This document shows positions 15,843 through 25,238 of a DNA stretch of 64,000 bases, in pieces. Under the pieces are notes generated by a model, which was not told the origin of the DNA, ran no database searches, and saw only the letters and a program-made list of their open reading frames with translations. Position 1 is the stretch's first letter. Every line of letters begins with the position of its first letter. This DNA comes from Cyanobium usitatum str. Tous (lineage in GTDB: Bacteria > Cyanobacteriota > Cyanobacteriia > PCC-6307 > Cyanobiaceae), in contig NZ_OY986431.1 in NCBI RefSeq assembly GCF_963920485.1, positions 248,001-312,000 of the forward strand, written 5' to 3'. The translations under genes were made by a program, and so were the position numbers.

Positions 15843-18199
15843 GTCGGTTCGTCCCAGCGCACGCCCGCTTCGATCCAGCGATCCTGGGCCAGCCGCACCC
15901 CCAGGGCCGCCAGATCGAGCTGGGGATCGAGCTGCAGTTCGCAGTGGGCGGGGTCTCGGCCGCGCCAGGGGTGCAGGGCGGCGTAGATCTCCTCCAGCCG
16001 CTGGCCATGCTCGCGGGGATCCAGCAGCGGCACCGCGGCTGCGCCGGCACTGAGCCGGGCCAGCATGGCCCGGTCGCCCTCAAGCTCCAGCAGGGCGTTC
16101 AGTACCGCCAGGGGATCGCCCGGCGCCACCAGCAGCCCGGTGCGGCCAGGCTCCACCCGGTCGTTGTGGGCGCCTACGGCGGTGGCCACCGGCACCACCC
16201 CTAGCCGCATCGCTTCCCCCAGGCAGATGTTGTAGGTCTCGGGCCAGGGAGAGAGGAACAGGGTTACGTGTAGCCGCTGCAGCAGCCGCACCAGGCTGGG
16301 GCGGTCGTAGGCCCCCTGGTAGCGCACGATCGGGGCGGCATCGGCGCTGAGGCCGGCTTCCTCCAGGGCCTGATCCAGCTCTGGAGTGGCGCCGAGAATG
16401 TGCAGCTGGAAGGGTTGGTCGTGGCTGGCAGCGATAAGCCGCACCAGGTTGTCCAGGCCCTTGTGGGGCATGGTGTTGCCGATCACCCCCACCTGCAGCG
16501 GCCCCTGGAACGACGCGGCCGTGCGCCGGCGGCGGCCCGCCTCAAGCTGTTGCAGGTTGGGGGTGAGCATCTCCAGCACCTCGATGCGCTCGGCCACCTC
16601 CGGATACACCCCCGCCATGATCGCGGCGCTGCTGGGTGTGCTGGCCAGCAGCACATCGGCGGCGGCCACGCTGCGGCGGCTCAGGGCCAGCCTGCGGCTG
16701 CGCTCCTCGCCGCCCAGGCCACTGGCCTGCAGGCACAGCCGGCATTGCAACCGGTAATCCTCGCTCTGGTGGATGGCGCAGAACCGCTCCTCTGGGCCGA
16801 GCAGGGTGTAGCGGTGGCAGGCCAGGTGGAAGTCGTGCAGGGTCACCACCACCCGGCAGCCCAGGGCCTTGGCAAACAGGGGCAGGCTCAGGGGCAGGCC
16901 GATCAGATGGTGCACATGCACCACGCCGATTCCGCAGCTGCTGATCACTTCGCAGAAGGCCCGCTCGTAGGCCGGGTGGCTGGCCGGAAAGCGGCTGATC
17001 TTGCCCACCTTGAAGCTGCGCAGCAGCTGGGGGCGTCCCTGGGCGTAATCCAGCAGGGCCAGCCGCATGCGGTCTTTGGGGGCTAGGGCAAACACTGGCC
17101 GCCGCTCCTGCTGCAGTTCCGCCAGCTGCTGGATGTAGGCCTCGGTGCCGCCGGCGCGCCGCAGCCCCACCAGGTTGTGGGCCAGATGCAGCACTGCCGG
17201 TTGGCGCTGGCTGAGGTGGATCGGCGCCGACTGGCGCTCGCGGCGCAGGGCCGCGAAGCGCTCCAGCACCACCGCCAGCCGCTGGGCGTAGGTGTGGTGG
17301 GCCAGGGTGTGGGCCTGGATGGCCCGGGCCCGGGCGATGCGCTGCTCCGGCTCGGCCAGCTGCTGGCGGATCAGGGCGGCGGCCTCCTGTTCATCTGCCG
17401 CCAAGGGGATCAGCTCGCCATAGGCCGGGGCCAGGTCCATGCCGGCTCCGGCCAGGGCCACCTGGAAGCCGCCGGCCAGGGCTGTTTCGTACACCCGCGG
17501 TGGCGGGGAGCTGCCCCGGGCCTCACTGCTTTGGGCGCCGGCATTAGAAAACTCCCGGCCGATGCTGAGCACCACCCGGGAGCGGTTCCAGATGTCGCAG
17601 AGGTCGCCGATGCCCAGCCGCAGCTGGGGCAGGGCGCTGATGCCCGGCAGCTTCGGCTCAGGGATGTGGCGGTTCCAGGGCAGGGCTAGGTGCAGGCGCA
17701 GATCGCTGGGCAGCTGGGCCAGTAGTCGTCCCAGGCTTGCCACCCGGTTCGGCCAGGCCGTGCCGACGAAGGTGAGGTCGTAGCTGTAGTCGGCGTCCTG
17801 CTCCCGCAGGGGCCGCAGCTGCAGCGAGGGTTCGGCGGCCAGGGGCAGGTAGGTGGTGCGGGGGCTGGCCCCCTCGCAGTGGCGCTCATTGCTGAACACG
17901 TGATCAAAGGCCGGCTCGGCCCGCGCCACCAGCCGTCGCTCGTAGGGGTCCTCCGTGCTCCAGAGGATCCGGGGGATGGGGGTGTCCATCAGGGCGCTCA
18001 GCAGGTGCCGATCGGCACCGGCGCCGCCGATGGCCAGCAGCCCGTCCCAGGCACCGGACGCGGCTGCAGCCACCACCGAGGCGTGATCGCAGAGCTGCAC
18101 GTTGCTGGTCCCCAGTAGGCCCTCCGCTGCGCTGGCAATGGCCCGCGGCAGGTAGCCGTTGGCCGTGCGCATTTCCGTGTCGTAGAGGAGCAGCCTCAT
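15839..18199 (-). CDS. Dual glycosyltransferase: CgeB-like domain fused to GT4
   Basis: 786 residues with two transferase modules. Residues 1-325 are CgeB/Glyco_trans_1_2-like: MRLLLYDTEMRTANGYLPRA, IPRILWSTEDPYERR, FSNERH, LTFVGTAWPNRVA and PRVYETALAGGF. Residues 335-740 are a GT4 module: AHNLVGLRRAGGTEAYI, VVVTLHDFHLACHRYTL, QVGVIGNTMPHKGLDNLV and ETYNICLGEAMRLGVVPVA. The two modules may add successive sugars. Start and stop both overlap neighbours by 4 bases. The CgeB-like half resembles the next upstream gene, a stand-alone CgeB-like protein. Confidence 0.8.
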   Translation of the reverse strand: MRLLLYDTEMRTANGYLPRAIASAAEGLLGTSNVQLCDHASVVAAAASGAWDGLLAIGGAGADRHLLSALMDTPIPRILWSTEDPYERRLVARAEPAFDHVFSNERHCEGASPRTTYLPLAAEPSLQLRPLREQDADYSYDLTFVGTAWPNRVASLGRLLAQLPSDLRLHLALPWNRHIPEPKLPGISALPQLRLGIGDLCDIWNRSRVVLSIGREFSNAGAQSSEARGSSPPPRVYETALAGGFQVALAGAGMDLAPAYGELIPLAADEQEAAALIRQQLAEPEQRIARARAIQAHTLAHHTYAQRLAVVLERFAALRRERQSAPIHLSQRQPAVLHLAHNLVGLRRAGGTEAYIQQLAELQQERRPVFALAPKDRMRLALLDYAQGRPQLLRSFKVGKISRFPASHPAYERAFCEVISSCGIGVVHVHHLIGLPLSLPLFAKALGCRVVVTLHDFHLACHRYTLLGPEERFCAIHQSEDYRLQCRLCLQASGLGGEERSRRLALSRRSVAAADVLLASTPSSAAIMAGVYPEVAERIEVLEMLTPNLQQLEAGRRRRTAASFQGPLQVGVIGNTMPHKGLDNLVRLIAASHDQPFQLHILGATPELDQALEEAGLSADAAPIVRYQGAYDRPSLVRLLQRLHVTLFLSPWPETYNICLGEAMRLGVVPVATAVGAHNDRVEPGRTGLLVAPGDPLAVLNALLELEGDRAMLARLSAGAAAVPLLDPREHGQRLEEIYAALHPWRGRDPAHCELQLDPQLDLAALGVRLAQDRWIEAGVRWDEPT

Positions 18200-19155
18200 G
18201 GCCAGACCCCCGGTGCGGCCACTGCGGCGAGTAGGTCGTGGCAGCGGTGCCGGTAGAGGTGGTGGCGGCGGGTGTGCCGGGCCGCGGCTGCACCCAGTTG
18301 CCGCCGCCAGCTGGGATTGGCCCGGGCCCGCTCCAGCAGGGCGCCGATCTCCTCGATGCAGCTGGCAGGAATCACCCCCTGCTCCGCTGAGTAATAGCTG
18401 GCGATGCGCGGGCTCTGCCCCAGGTGGAGCTGCACGGCCCCCAGCAGCGCCGCCTCGAAGGTGCGGGGCCCGGGCATGGAGGCGGCGATCTGGTCGCGCC
18501 GGTTGGCGATCGCCACCTCCCGGCCCAGGTTGAGCACGAAGCGGCAGCGCCGGTAGAGCTGGCGCAGGCCCGCCGGACCCAGTCGCAGGTTCACCGCGCC
18601 GCTGAGATCATCCGGCCAGCCATCACCCCAGCAGGCCAGGCTGAAGCCCGCAGCCAGCAACTGGCGCAGCAGTGCCACCCGTTGCGGAAAGGCCACCCCG
18701 CAGAAGCCCAGGTCCACCTCCGGCTGCCCGTACTCTGAGGCGCCAGGTAGGTCGTCGAGGGGGGAGGCGGCCAGGGCCAGGGCCCGGGGCTGGCAGCTGG
18801 CCGGGTAGTAGGGCAGGCAGTTGGGTTCGTTGCTGAACACCGGGCAGTTGAGCCCGTCGAGGCGCCAGTGCAGGTCGAATTCGTAGGGGTCGTCGTGCAG
18901 CCAGAAGGCCACCCGGCTCTGTTGCCGCCGGGCCCGCCCCACCAGCCAGCTGAGGTCCACGTTTGGATCGGCGATCGAACCGGTGATCAGCAGCAGATCC
19001 ACCCGCTCCTGCTGCAGCAGGGCGGGCACCCGCTCCACCGCACAGGCCTCGCTGGCCAGCCCCAGCTCCCGGAAGCCATGGGCGATCCGCTGCCGCAGCC
19101 GCTGGTTGGTGTTGATGGCATCGGCGGTGCCGCTGCTCACCAAAACCCTTCTCAC
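18196..19155 (-). CDS. CgeB-like glycosyltransferase
   Basis: 319 residues with the CgeB/Glyco_trans_1_2 arrangement. LLLITGSIADPNVDLSWL is near 55, VAFWLHDDPYEFD near 82 and FSNEPN near 108. VDLGFCGVAFPQRVALL is near 147 and MPGPRTFEAALLGAVQLHLG near 229. It is built like the N-terminal half of the dual transferase that follows it, so one is probably a duplicate of the other. Sugar donor unknown. It overlaps the coiled-coil gene before it and the dual transferase after it by 4 bases each. Confidence 0.75.
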   Translation of the reverse strand: MRRVLVSSGTADAINTNQRLRQRIAHGFRELGLASEACAVERVPALLQQERVDLLLITGSIADPNVDLSWLVGRARRQQSRVAFWLHDDPYEFDLHWRLDGLNCPVFSNEPNCLPYYPASCQPRALALAASPLDDLPGASEYGQPEVDLGFCGVAFPQRVALLRQLLAAGFSLACWGDGWPDDLSGAVNLRLGPAGLRQLYRRCRFVLNLGREVAIANRRDQIAASMPGPRTFEAALLGAVQLHLGQSPRIASYYSAEQGVIPASCIEEIGALLERARANPSWRRQLGAAAARHTRRHHLYRHRCHDLLAAVAAPGVWP

Positions 19156-19853
19156 AGCAGCCGGCCCTGCAGGCTGAGCAGCTGCTGCACCAGTGCGCCG
19201 TAGCTCCCCAGCTGTTTAGCGGCCTGCTCGTTGAGTCGCCGCTGCCAGGAGAGCTTGCCGGCCGTTTCCCGGCCGCTCAGAAACTGGCGTTCGCACTCCT
19301 GCTCCACCTCCAGCAGCTGCAGGCGCAGCAGCTCCAGATCCTGCTCCGCCTGGCTCCGCTCCAGCTGCTGGTTCCAGTGGGCCACCAGCCCTGGGGCGTC
19401 GCTGCAGCGCAGGCGGGCCCGGTAGTCGAGCTCCGCCGGCGCCCCACCCCGTTCCGAGCGGGCGTCGAGATCCAGGTAGGCCGCCTCCAGTGGCGGCTCG
19501 GCCTCCAGCAGGGCGGCGGTGAGGGCCGCCTCCAGGGGGGCAGGCTCACCCGGGCTGCAGGCCTTTGGCAGGGGCTCCCCGGGCTTCCAGCTGGCCAGTT
19601 CGGCGGCGTCCAGGTTCAGCAGGCGCTCGCCATTGAGCAGCACGGCCGTGCCGGCCGCCTCCAGCAGCAGGCGGTAGCTGGCCTCAATGCCGGCAAGGGG
19701 GAGCCTGCCGCAGCTCAGCAGCAGGTGCGGTGGCAGGAACACCAGCACCTCGTCGCTGCTTTTTTCAGCCCAATCGCAGCGCAGCGCCCCGGCCCTTTCC
19801 AGCAGCTGCTCCAGGCGCTGGGGCAGGGGCTGCGCGGAAGCCCAGCGAAACAT
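19152..19853 (-). CDS. Coiled-coil protein of unknown function, first gene of a glycan operon
   Basis: About 233 residues from the ATG at 19853 (MFRWASAQPLPQRLEQLL). The N-terminal half contains LLLSCGRLPLAGIEASYRLL and LNLDAAELASWKPGE; the C-terminal third is a predicted coiled coil (QQLERSQAEQDLELLRLQLL). The layout, and a few segments, parallel the protein at 2559-3374, and both precede a GT gene with overlapping stop/start. No enzyme motif is visible. It may help assemble a transferase complex, but this is inference from position alone. Confidence 0.6.
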   Translation of the reverse strand: MFRWASAQPLPQRLEQLLERAGALRCDWAEKSSDEVLVFLPPHLLLSCGRLPLAGIEASYRLLLEAAGTAVLLNGERLLNLDAAELASWKPGEPLPKACSPGEPAPLEAALTAALLEAEPPLEAAYLDLDARSERGGAPAELDYRARLRCSDAPGLVAHWNQQLERSQAEQDLELLRLQLLEVEQECERQFLSGRETAGKLSWQRRLNEQAAKQLGSYGALVQQLLSLQGRLL

Positions 19854-19920
19854 GGCAAATCTCAAGCAGGCTCAGCTTAAGCGTGTGGATTAAATAGGCT
19901 TGCTATAGCGCGGCTCCAGG

Positions 19921-22900
19921 ATGCAATCCCCAGCCCAGCTCGGGCGCCTACGCCAGGCTCTGGCTGCAGACGATCTGCCTGGATCCCTCGCCGTGCTCAG
20001 CCTGTTGCACCAGCAGGCCTATCCGGCGGCGCTGTTGCGTCCCGTGCTGGCGAGCTGCCATCCCGGCTTGGATGGGGCCTACCTGAATCTTGATCTGCTG
20101 CCGGCAGCTTTGCTACTGGCACCCCGTTTTCCAGCCGCCCTCGTCCACAGCAACCTCGATCCCCTGCTGCTGGAGCTGGCCCACGGCTGCGATCTCCAGA
20201 CGTTTGTCAGCGAGCACCTCAACGGCGTGCTGCGTGGGGAGATGCCGCTTTATCCGGGCCTGCCCGCCCTCGACATTCGCTACTACCACCAGTTGCTGCA
20301 GCTCACCCCCGGCCGTCGCGGCTGGCTGCGGGCCCGCACCGCCCTCGACTGCTTAGCAATGGAGAGCCCTGGGGCAGATCTGTCGGCCCTGGGCCGCTGG
20401 GCTCCCAGCCGCCATGACGCCTTGCTGGAGAAGCCCTGGATCTGGATTCAGGGGCCCGGCCAGCCCTGTGGCCACCTGCTGGGCCAGGCCCTGGCGCTGG
20501 ATGGGGTGCGGTTGGTGCCCGACCGCGCTGGGGCCGAAGCCCTGGCGATCGATACCGCCCAGCGGATGTTGCAGGGGGGCGGGCACTACTTGCTCTGGAA
20601 CGGCAGCGCACCGCCACCGGCATCCTGGGGTCCCCTGATCCGGGGCTTGGCGGCTCGCCGTCCGCACCGCCCCTTCTGCCAGCTGGGGGAGACCCGGGAA
20701 GGGCTACGCGAGATCCTGCCGGCCCGCCCCAGCGCCGAGCCCGCCTTGCTCGCGATTTCGGCCCATTGGCTGGCCCGCCGCCAGCCTGAGCAGATCCTGG
20801 CCTTTCTGCACCACTGGCTGGCGGGTCCACCGCTGCTGGAGAAGCCCCGCCTGGAGCCCGAGCTGCTGCGCCGGCTTGAGCAGCCGCTCACCCCAACCCC
20901 CTGCGCCGGCGTGCTCGTGCTGGCGGCCAGCGAGGCCCAGGTGGCCGGCCTCGGCCTCGCGTGGCTGCAGCGGCGGGTGCGTCAGCAGGCCGCCGCGGCC
21001 GGTTTTGTCCGGGCTGGCGTGTTGCAGCTGGCCGATCACCCCGTAGACCAGCTGCGGCAGCTGGGGGCTGCGGCTGGGGATGGTTTGTTGCCGGTGCTTG
21101 CCTTCATTGGTCCCCATGATCAGCTCCCCCCCCGCGCCTGGCAGCACCTGGCTGCCGGGTTGGCCTGGCAGCCAGAGCAGCTCCTCTGCAGCGACGAAGA
21201 GCTGCTCTGGTGTGAGCAGCCCGAGCGCACCGGCCAGCGCCAGTTCGCCGGCCCCGCCACCCCCTTTCGCCTGCTCAGTCGCGGCCAGCTGCCGGGCCTG
21301 GTGGCGCTCCCGGCCCCGGGCCTAGCCGGGCTCGAACTCCAGCCCAGCTATGGCTCTCTCCATGCCCTGCTCAAGGATCTCGGCCTGCTGTGGCTGGAGC
21401 GGGGCGGCACCATCGCGGCCCTGCCCCAGGCCCTGCTGCGCCGCGAGCCCAGCACCAATCCCGCCCTGCTGGCGATCAGCACCCCTAACCAGCGTCAGCT
21501 GTTCAGCGGCGACCAGCTGCTGGAGCTGGCGGCGATCACCCAGCGGCGTGCGTCGGCCTGGCTGGCCCCGGGGGGGCGGCTGCAGCCAGGCCCCCGCCAG
21601 GCCAGCTTCCAGCTGCGCTACACGCCAGCCGCCGAGGCGCGCGTCTCGGTGATCATTCCCTTCCGCGACCAGGCCGACCTCACCCGCACCTGCGTGCACA
21701 GCCTGCTGGAGCAGGCCGGCCCCATGCCCCTGGAGTTGGTGCTGGTCGACAACGGCAGCACCGAGGCGGAGGCGATTGCCCTGGCCGCCGAGCTAGCTCC
21801 CCTGGCGGCGGCGCGCGGCATTGCCCTGCTGGGGCTGCGCGACGACAGCCCCTTTAACTTCGCCGACCTCAACAACCGGGCTCGCCAGCACTGCAGCGGC
21901 AACTTCCTGCTGTTTCTCAACAACGACATCCGCTTTGAGTCGCCGGCGCCGATTGAGGCCCTGCTCGATCCCTTCGCTCTGGCCCTCACCGGAGCCGTCA
22001 GCGCCCGGCTCCTGTTTGAAGACGGCACGATCCAGCACCACGGCCTGGCCGCGGCGCCCCGCCAGCCCCACGACATCCTCTCGCCCGGCAAGGGGTTGCG
22101 GCCCGGGGTCGAGACCGAGCCCTTCGCGGCCCTTGAGCTCCAGGAGCAGTGGTCGGCGGCCACGGCCGCCTGCCTGCTGATGCGCACGGCCGACTTCGAC
22201 CGGCTGGGCGGCTTCGATGAATCCTTCGTGGTGGCCTACAACGACGTGGATCTCTGCTGGCGCCTCAGCGCTGAGGGACGCGCGGTGATCGTCACCCCGG
22301 AGCCGCGCATCATTCACGCCGAGTCGAAGAGCCGCGGCGACGACATTGCCGGCGAGAAACGCAACCGCCTGGCCCGGGAATCGGGCGCCCTGCGCCAGCG
22401 CTATCCGCAGCGCTTCCAGCAGGGGGATCCCCTCTACCAACGCTTTCTCGGCCCCGCCTCCCATCGCTTCGAGCCGATGGCCCTGCCTGCCAAACCTCTG
22501 GCGCCCTCCCGGGAGCGGCTTCTCTACAGCTGGGTGCGGCCGCAATGGCCCCAGCCTGGTACGCGGCCACTGCTGATCTACGTGCACTGGGATGGCCAGG
22601 GCCTAGTGCGGCCGGATGTGCTGGAGCAGCTGCGGGCTTACCGGTCCCATGCCGATCTGGTGTTCGTTTCGGCGGCGCCGGCCCTGCTGGAGCAGGGTGC
22701 CGCCATGGCCCAGCTGCGCGAGCTCTGTGAGGTGGTGCTAGTGCGTGAGAACGAGGGCTACGACTTCGATAGCTGGGCCGCCGGGCTGTCCTTCTGCCGC
22801 CGCTGGCTGGATCGTGTGCCCCTGCTGATCCTTACCAACGACAGCTGCTATGGGCCCCTCCACAGCGTTGACGGGATATTTGAACGGCTAGCAGCTAGCC

Positions 22901-23322
22901 GGGCTGATGTGGTGGGCCTCACCGAGAGCACCGCGATTCGCTCCCATCTGCAGAGCTACTTCGTGGCCTACCGGCCCCGGGTGTTGCGCAGCCCAGTGTT
23001 TTGGGCGTTCTGGGAGCAGATCGGCATCTGGGACACCAAGATCGATTTGGTGCGCTCCTGCGAGGTGGGCTGGAGCGGGGTGCTGGCTGATGCCGGTTTC
23101 CAGCTGGAGGCCCTCTACCTGGCCGGTCTGCATGGCAACGTCACCCACACGCGTTGGCGTCAGCTGCTTGAGGAGCTGCAATTCCCCTTTCTTAAAACTG
23201 AGCTGTTGCGGCTCAATCCCATCCGCCAAGACATTGACGATTGGCAGAGCGTGGCTGCGGCTTGTGATTCCCGTGTCACCGCATTAATCCGAGAGCACCT
23301 GCTCCTAAGCGACTTGGGCTAA
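19921..23322 (+). CDS. Large multidomain glycosyltransferase: degenerate GT2 + GT2 + RgpF-like domain
   Basis: 1133 residues. Residues 1-350 are unrecognised. Residues about 360-540 look like a degenerate GT2 domain, where FIGPHDQLPPRAW and LLCSDEELLW stand in place of LDHDDxLxP and YSDEDE. A good GT2 domain follows: VSVIIPFRDQADLTRTCVHS near 574, FNFADLNNRAR, FLLFLNNDI near 665 and YNDVDLCWRL. From about 885 a rhamnan-synthesis F (RgpF) domain is seen: LLIYVHWDGQG, LVRENEGYDFDSWAAGL and LTNDSCYGPL. RgpF-type domains build rhamnose-rich polysaccharides. It is divergent from the six-gene operon and followed by the CDP-sugar genes. Confidence 0.8.
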   Translation: MQSPAQLGRLRQALAADDLPGSLAVLSLLHQQAYPAALLRPVLASCHPGLDGAYLNLDLLPAALLLAPRFPAALVHSNLDPLLLELAHGCDLQTFVSEHLNGVLRGEMPLYPGLPALDIRYYHQLLQLTPGRRGWLRARTALDCLAMESPGADLSALGRWAPSRHDALLEKPWIWIQGPGQPCGHLLGQALALDGVRLVPDRAGAEALAIDTAQRMLQGGGHYLLWNGSAPPPASWGPLIRGLAARRPHRPFCQLGETREGLREILPARPSAEPALLAISAHWLARRQPEQILAFLHHWLAGPPLLEKPRLEPELLRRLEQPLTPTPCAGVLVLAASEAQVAGLGLAWLQRRVRQQAAAAGFVRAGVLQLADHPVDQLRQLGAAAGDGLLPVLAFIGPHDQLPPRAWQHLAAGLAWQPEQLLCSDEELLWCEQPERTGQRQFAGPATPFRLLSRGQLPGLVALPAPGLAGLELQPSYGSLHALLKDLGLLWLERGGTIAALPQALLRREPSTNPALLAISTPNQRQLFSGDQLLELAAITQRRASAWLAPGGRLQPGPRQASFQLRYTPAAEARVSVIIPFRDQADLTRTCVHSLLEQAGPMPLELVLVDNGSTEAEAIALAAELAPLAAARGIALLGLRDDSPFNFADLNNRARQHCSGNFLLFLNNDIRFESPAPIEALLDPFALALTGAVSARLLFEDGTIQHHGLAAAPRQPHDILSPGKGLRPGVETEPFAALELQEQWSAATAACLLMRTADFDRLGGFDESFVVAYNDVDLCWRLSAEGRAVIVTPEPRIIHAESKSRGDDIAGEKRNRLARESGALRQRYPQRFQQGDPLYQRFLGPASHRFEPMALPAKPLAPSRERLLYSWVRPQWPQPGTRPLLIYVHWDGQGLVRPDVLEQLRAYRSHADLVFVSAAPALLEQGAAMAQLRELCEVVLVRENEGYDFDSWAAGLSFCRRWLDRVPLLILTNDSCYGPLHSVDGIFERLAASRADVVGLTESTAIRSHLQSYFVAYRPRVLRSPVFWAFWEQIGIWDTKIDLVRSCEVGWSGVLADAGFQLEALYLAGLHGNVTHTRWRQLLEELQFPFLKTELLRLNPIRQDIDDWQSVAAACDSRVTALIREHLLLSDLG

Positions 23323-23362
23323 CTCTGCTACTTTCAGTCCCATATTTGTGGGCTAGAAACGC

Positions 23363-24136
23363 TTGAAAGCAGTCATTCTTGCTGGAGGAAGGGGAACTCG
23401 GCTCGCGGAGGAGACTGTGGTGCGTCCCAAGCCTTTAGTTGAGGTGGGTGGTATGCCCATCCTTTGGCATATTTTCAAAGTATATAGCTCCTTCGGCATC
23501 AACGATTTCATCGTGTGCTGTGGCTACAAGGGCTACATGATCAAGGAATATTTTGCCAACTATTTCCTGCACACCAGTGATGTGACCTTCCACATGGATG
23601 TAGGCAATCACATGGAGGTGCATCAGCGCACCACCGAGCCCTGGAAGGTCACCCTGATTGACACCGGCGACAAGACAGAAACCGGCGGTCGCTTGGGTCG
23701 CGTGCGCTCCTATCTCGACGATGAGCCCTTCTGTTTCACCTACGGAGATGGGGTAGCAGATGTCGACATGACTGCCCTGATCGCCCAGCACCGCCAGCAG
23801 GGGTTGCAGGCCACCCTCACCGCTGTGCAGCCCCCCGGTCGTTATGGCGCCCTACATCTTGAAGACAATCTCGTCGCTAACTTCCAGGAAAAAGCCGACG
23901 GCGAGCAGGCCTGGATCAACGGCGGCTTCCTGGTGCTTGAGCCCAGCGTCTGTGATCTGATTCATTCCGACGCCTGTCTGTTTGAAGCCGATGTGCTTGC
24001 CGAGCTGGCCCGTCGCGGCCAGCTGGGTGCCTACCGCCACCACGGCTTCTGGCAGTCGATGGACACCCTGCGTGAGCGCAACCGTCTCGAGGACCTCTGG
24101 GATAGTGGCCAAGCCCCCTGGAAGCTCTGGAGCTGA
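23363..24136 (+). CDS. rfbF: Glucose-1-phosphate cytidylyltransferase
   Basis: 257 residues, the usual length. It makes CDP-glucose from CTP and glucose 1-phosphate, the entry to CDP-deoxysugars. Visible motifs are [17 protein letters not shown] (nucleotide binding), [11 protein letters not shown] with the catalytic Lys, [13 protein letters not shown] (metal-binding Asp), and [11 protein letters not shown] near 186. The start is a TTG at 23363, the only one that keeps the full MKAVILAGG start. The stop overlaps the rfbG ATG by one base (TGATG), as expected for a coupled pair. Confident assignment. Confidence 0.93.
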   Translation: MKAVILAGGRGTRLAEETVVRPKPLVEVGGMPILWHIFKVYSSFGINDFIVCCGYKGYMIKEYFANYFLHTSDVTFHMDVGNHMEVHQRTTEPWKVTLIDTGDKTETGGRLGRVRSYLDDEPFCFTYGDGVADVDMTALIAQHRQQGLQATLTAVQPPGRYGALHLEDNLVANFQEKADGEQAWINGGFLVLEPSVCDLIHSDACLFEADVLAELARRGQLGAYRHHGFWQSMDTLRERNRLEDLWDSGQAPWKLWS

Positions 24137-25230
24137 TGCCCCGCCCTGGTTGCAGCCCTGATCCTTCCTTCTGGGCCGGCCGGCGCGTGCTGCTCACCGG
24201 CCACACCGGCTTCAAGGGCAGCTGGCTGGCCCTCTGGCTACTCAAGCTTGGTGCCCGCGTCACTGGCGTGGCCCTCGACCCCGACACCAGCCCCAGCCTC
24301 TTCGGCTCCCTCGATCTGGCTGGCGAGCTGCAGGACAGCCGCGCCGACATCCGCGACGCCGGTGGCCTGGCTGCGCTGGTGGCGGCAGCCGACCCCGAGG
24401 TGGTGCTGCATCTGGCGGCCCAGCCCTTGGTGCGCCGCAGCTACCTCGATCCCCTCGGCACCTGGGCCACCAATGTGATGGGGTCGTTGCATGTGCTGGA
24501 GGCCTTGCGCTGCCTGGATCACCCCTGCGCGGTGGTGATGGTCACCACCGACAAGGTGTATGAAAACCGCGAGTGGTGCTACGGCTACCGCGAAACCGAT
24601 CGCCTCGGCGGCCACGACCCCTACAGCGCCAGCAAGGCCGCTGCCGAGCTGGCCATCGCCTCCTGGCGGGCCAGTTTCTGTGGCAGCGCCCCCCACCAGA
24701 CGCCCCAGCTCGCCATCGCCACTGCCCGGGCCGGCAATGTGATCGGCGGCGGCGACTGGGCGGCTGATCGGATCGTGCCCGATGCCATGCGTGCCTGCGC
24801 CGCCGCCGAGCCGCTGGTGTTGCGCAACCCCATGGCTACCAGGCCCTGGCAGCACGTGCTTGAGCCGCTTTGCGGCTATCTCAGCCTCGCCGAAGCCCTG
24901 GCGGCCGACCCCGCCGCCCACGCCGAGGCCTGGAATTTCGGCCCCCAGCTGGAGGCCAACCGGCCCGTGGGCGAGCTGGTCGCGGCCCTGCATCAGCACT
25001 GGAGCGGCCAGTGGCGCGACCTCAGCGATCCAGGTGCCCCCCATGAGGGCGGCCTGCTGCACTTAGTGATCGACAAGGCCAGCCAGCGCCTCGACTGGCA
25101 GCCCCGCTGGGACTTCGCCACCACCGTGGCCCGCACCGCAGCCTGGTACCGGCAGGTGGCTGCAGGGGCATCCCCCCTGGACTGCTGCCTGGCCGATCTC
25201 GATTGCTATATCAGCAACGCGATCCATTGA
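24136..25230 (+). CDS. rfbG: CDP-glucose 4,6-dehydratase
   Basis: 364 residues, a typical RfbG length. This short-chain dehydrogenase/reductase converts CDP-glucose to CDP-4-keto-6-deoxyglucose using bound NAD. Seen: VLLTGHTGFKGSWLALWL (NAD-binding GxxGxxG) near 16, LHLAAQPLVRRSY, VVMVTTDKVYEN, and the YSASK catalytic Tyr/Lys pair near 162. RNPMATRPWQHVLEPLCGYL is typical of the family. It is paired with rfbF. The usual next partner for 3,6-dideoxyhexoses (rfbH) is absent; instead an rfbC-type epimerase and two COG4091-type dehydrogenases are close by on the other strand. Confidence 0.93.
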   Translation: MPRPGCSPDPSFWAGRRVLLTGHTGFKGSWLALWLLKLGARVTGVALDPDTSPSLFGSLDLAGELQDSRADIRDAGGLAALVAAADPEVVLHLAAQPLVRRSYLDPLGTWATNVMGSLHVLEALRCLDHPCAVVMVTTDKVYENREWCYGYRETDRLGGHDPYSASKAAAELAIASWRASFCGSAPHQTPQLAIATARAGNVIGGGDWAADRIVPDAMRACAAAEPLVLRNPMATRPWQHVLEPLCGYLSLAEALAADPAAHAEAWNFGPQLEANRPVGELVAALHQHWSGQWRDLSDPGAPHEGGLLHLVIDKASQRLDWQPRWDFATTVARTAAWYRQVAAGASPLDCCLADLDCYISNAIH

Positions 25231-25238
25231 AGGCAGGC

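Noticed and set aside
23339-23352. CCCA...TGGG hairpin between the large GT2/RgpF gene and rfbF
   Set aside because: The stem is short and followed by AGAAACG rather than a T-run.
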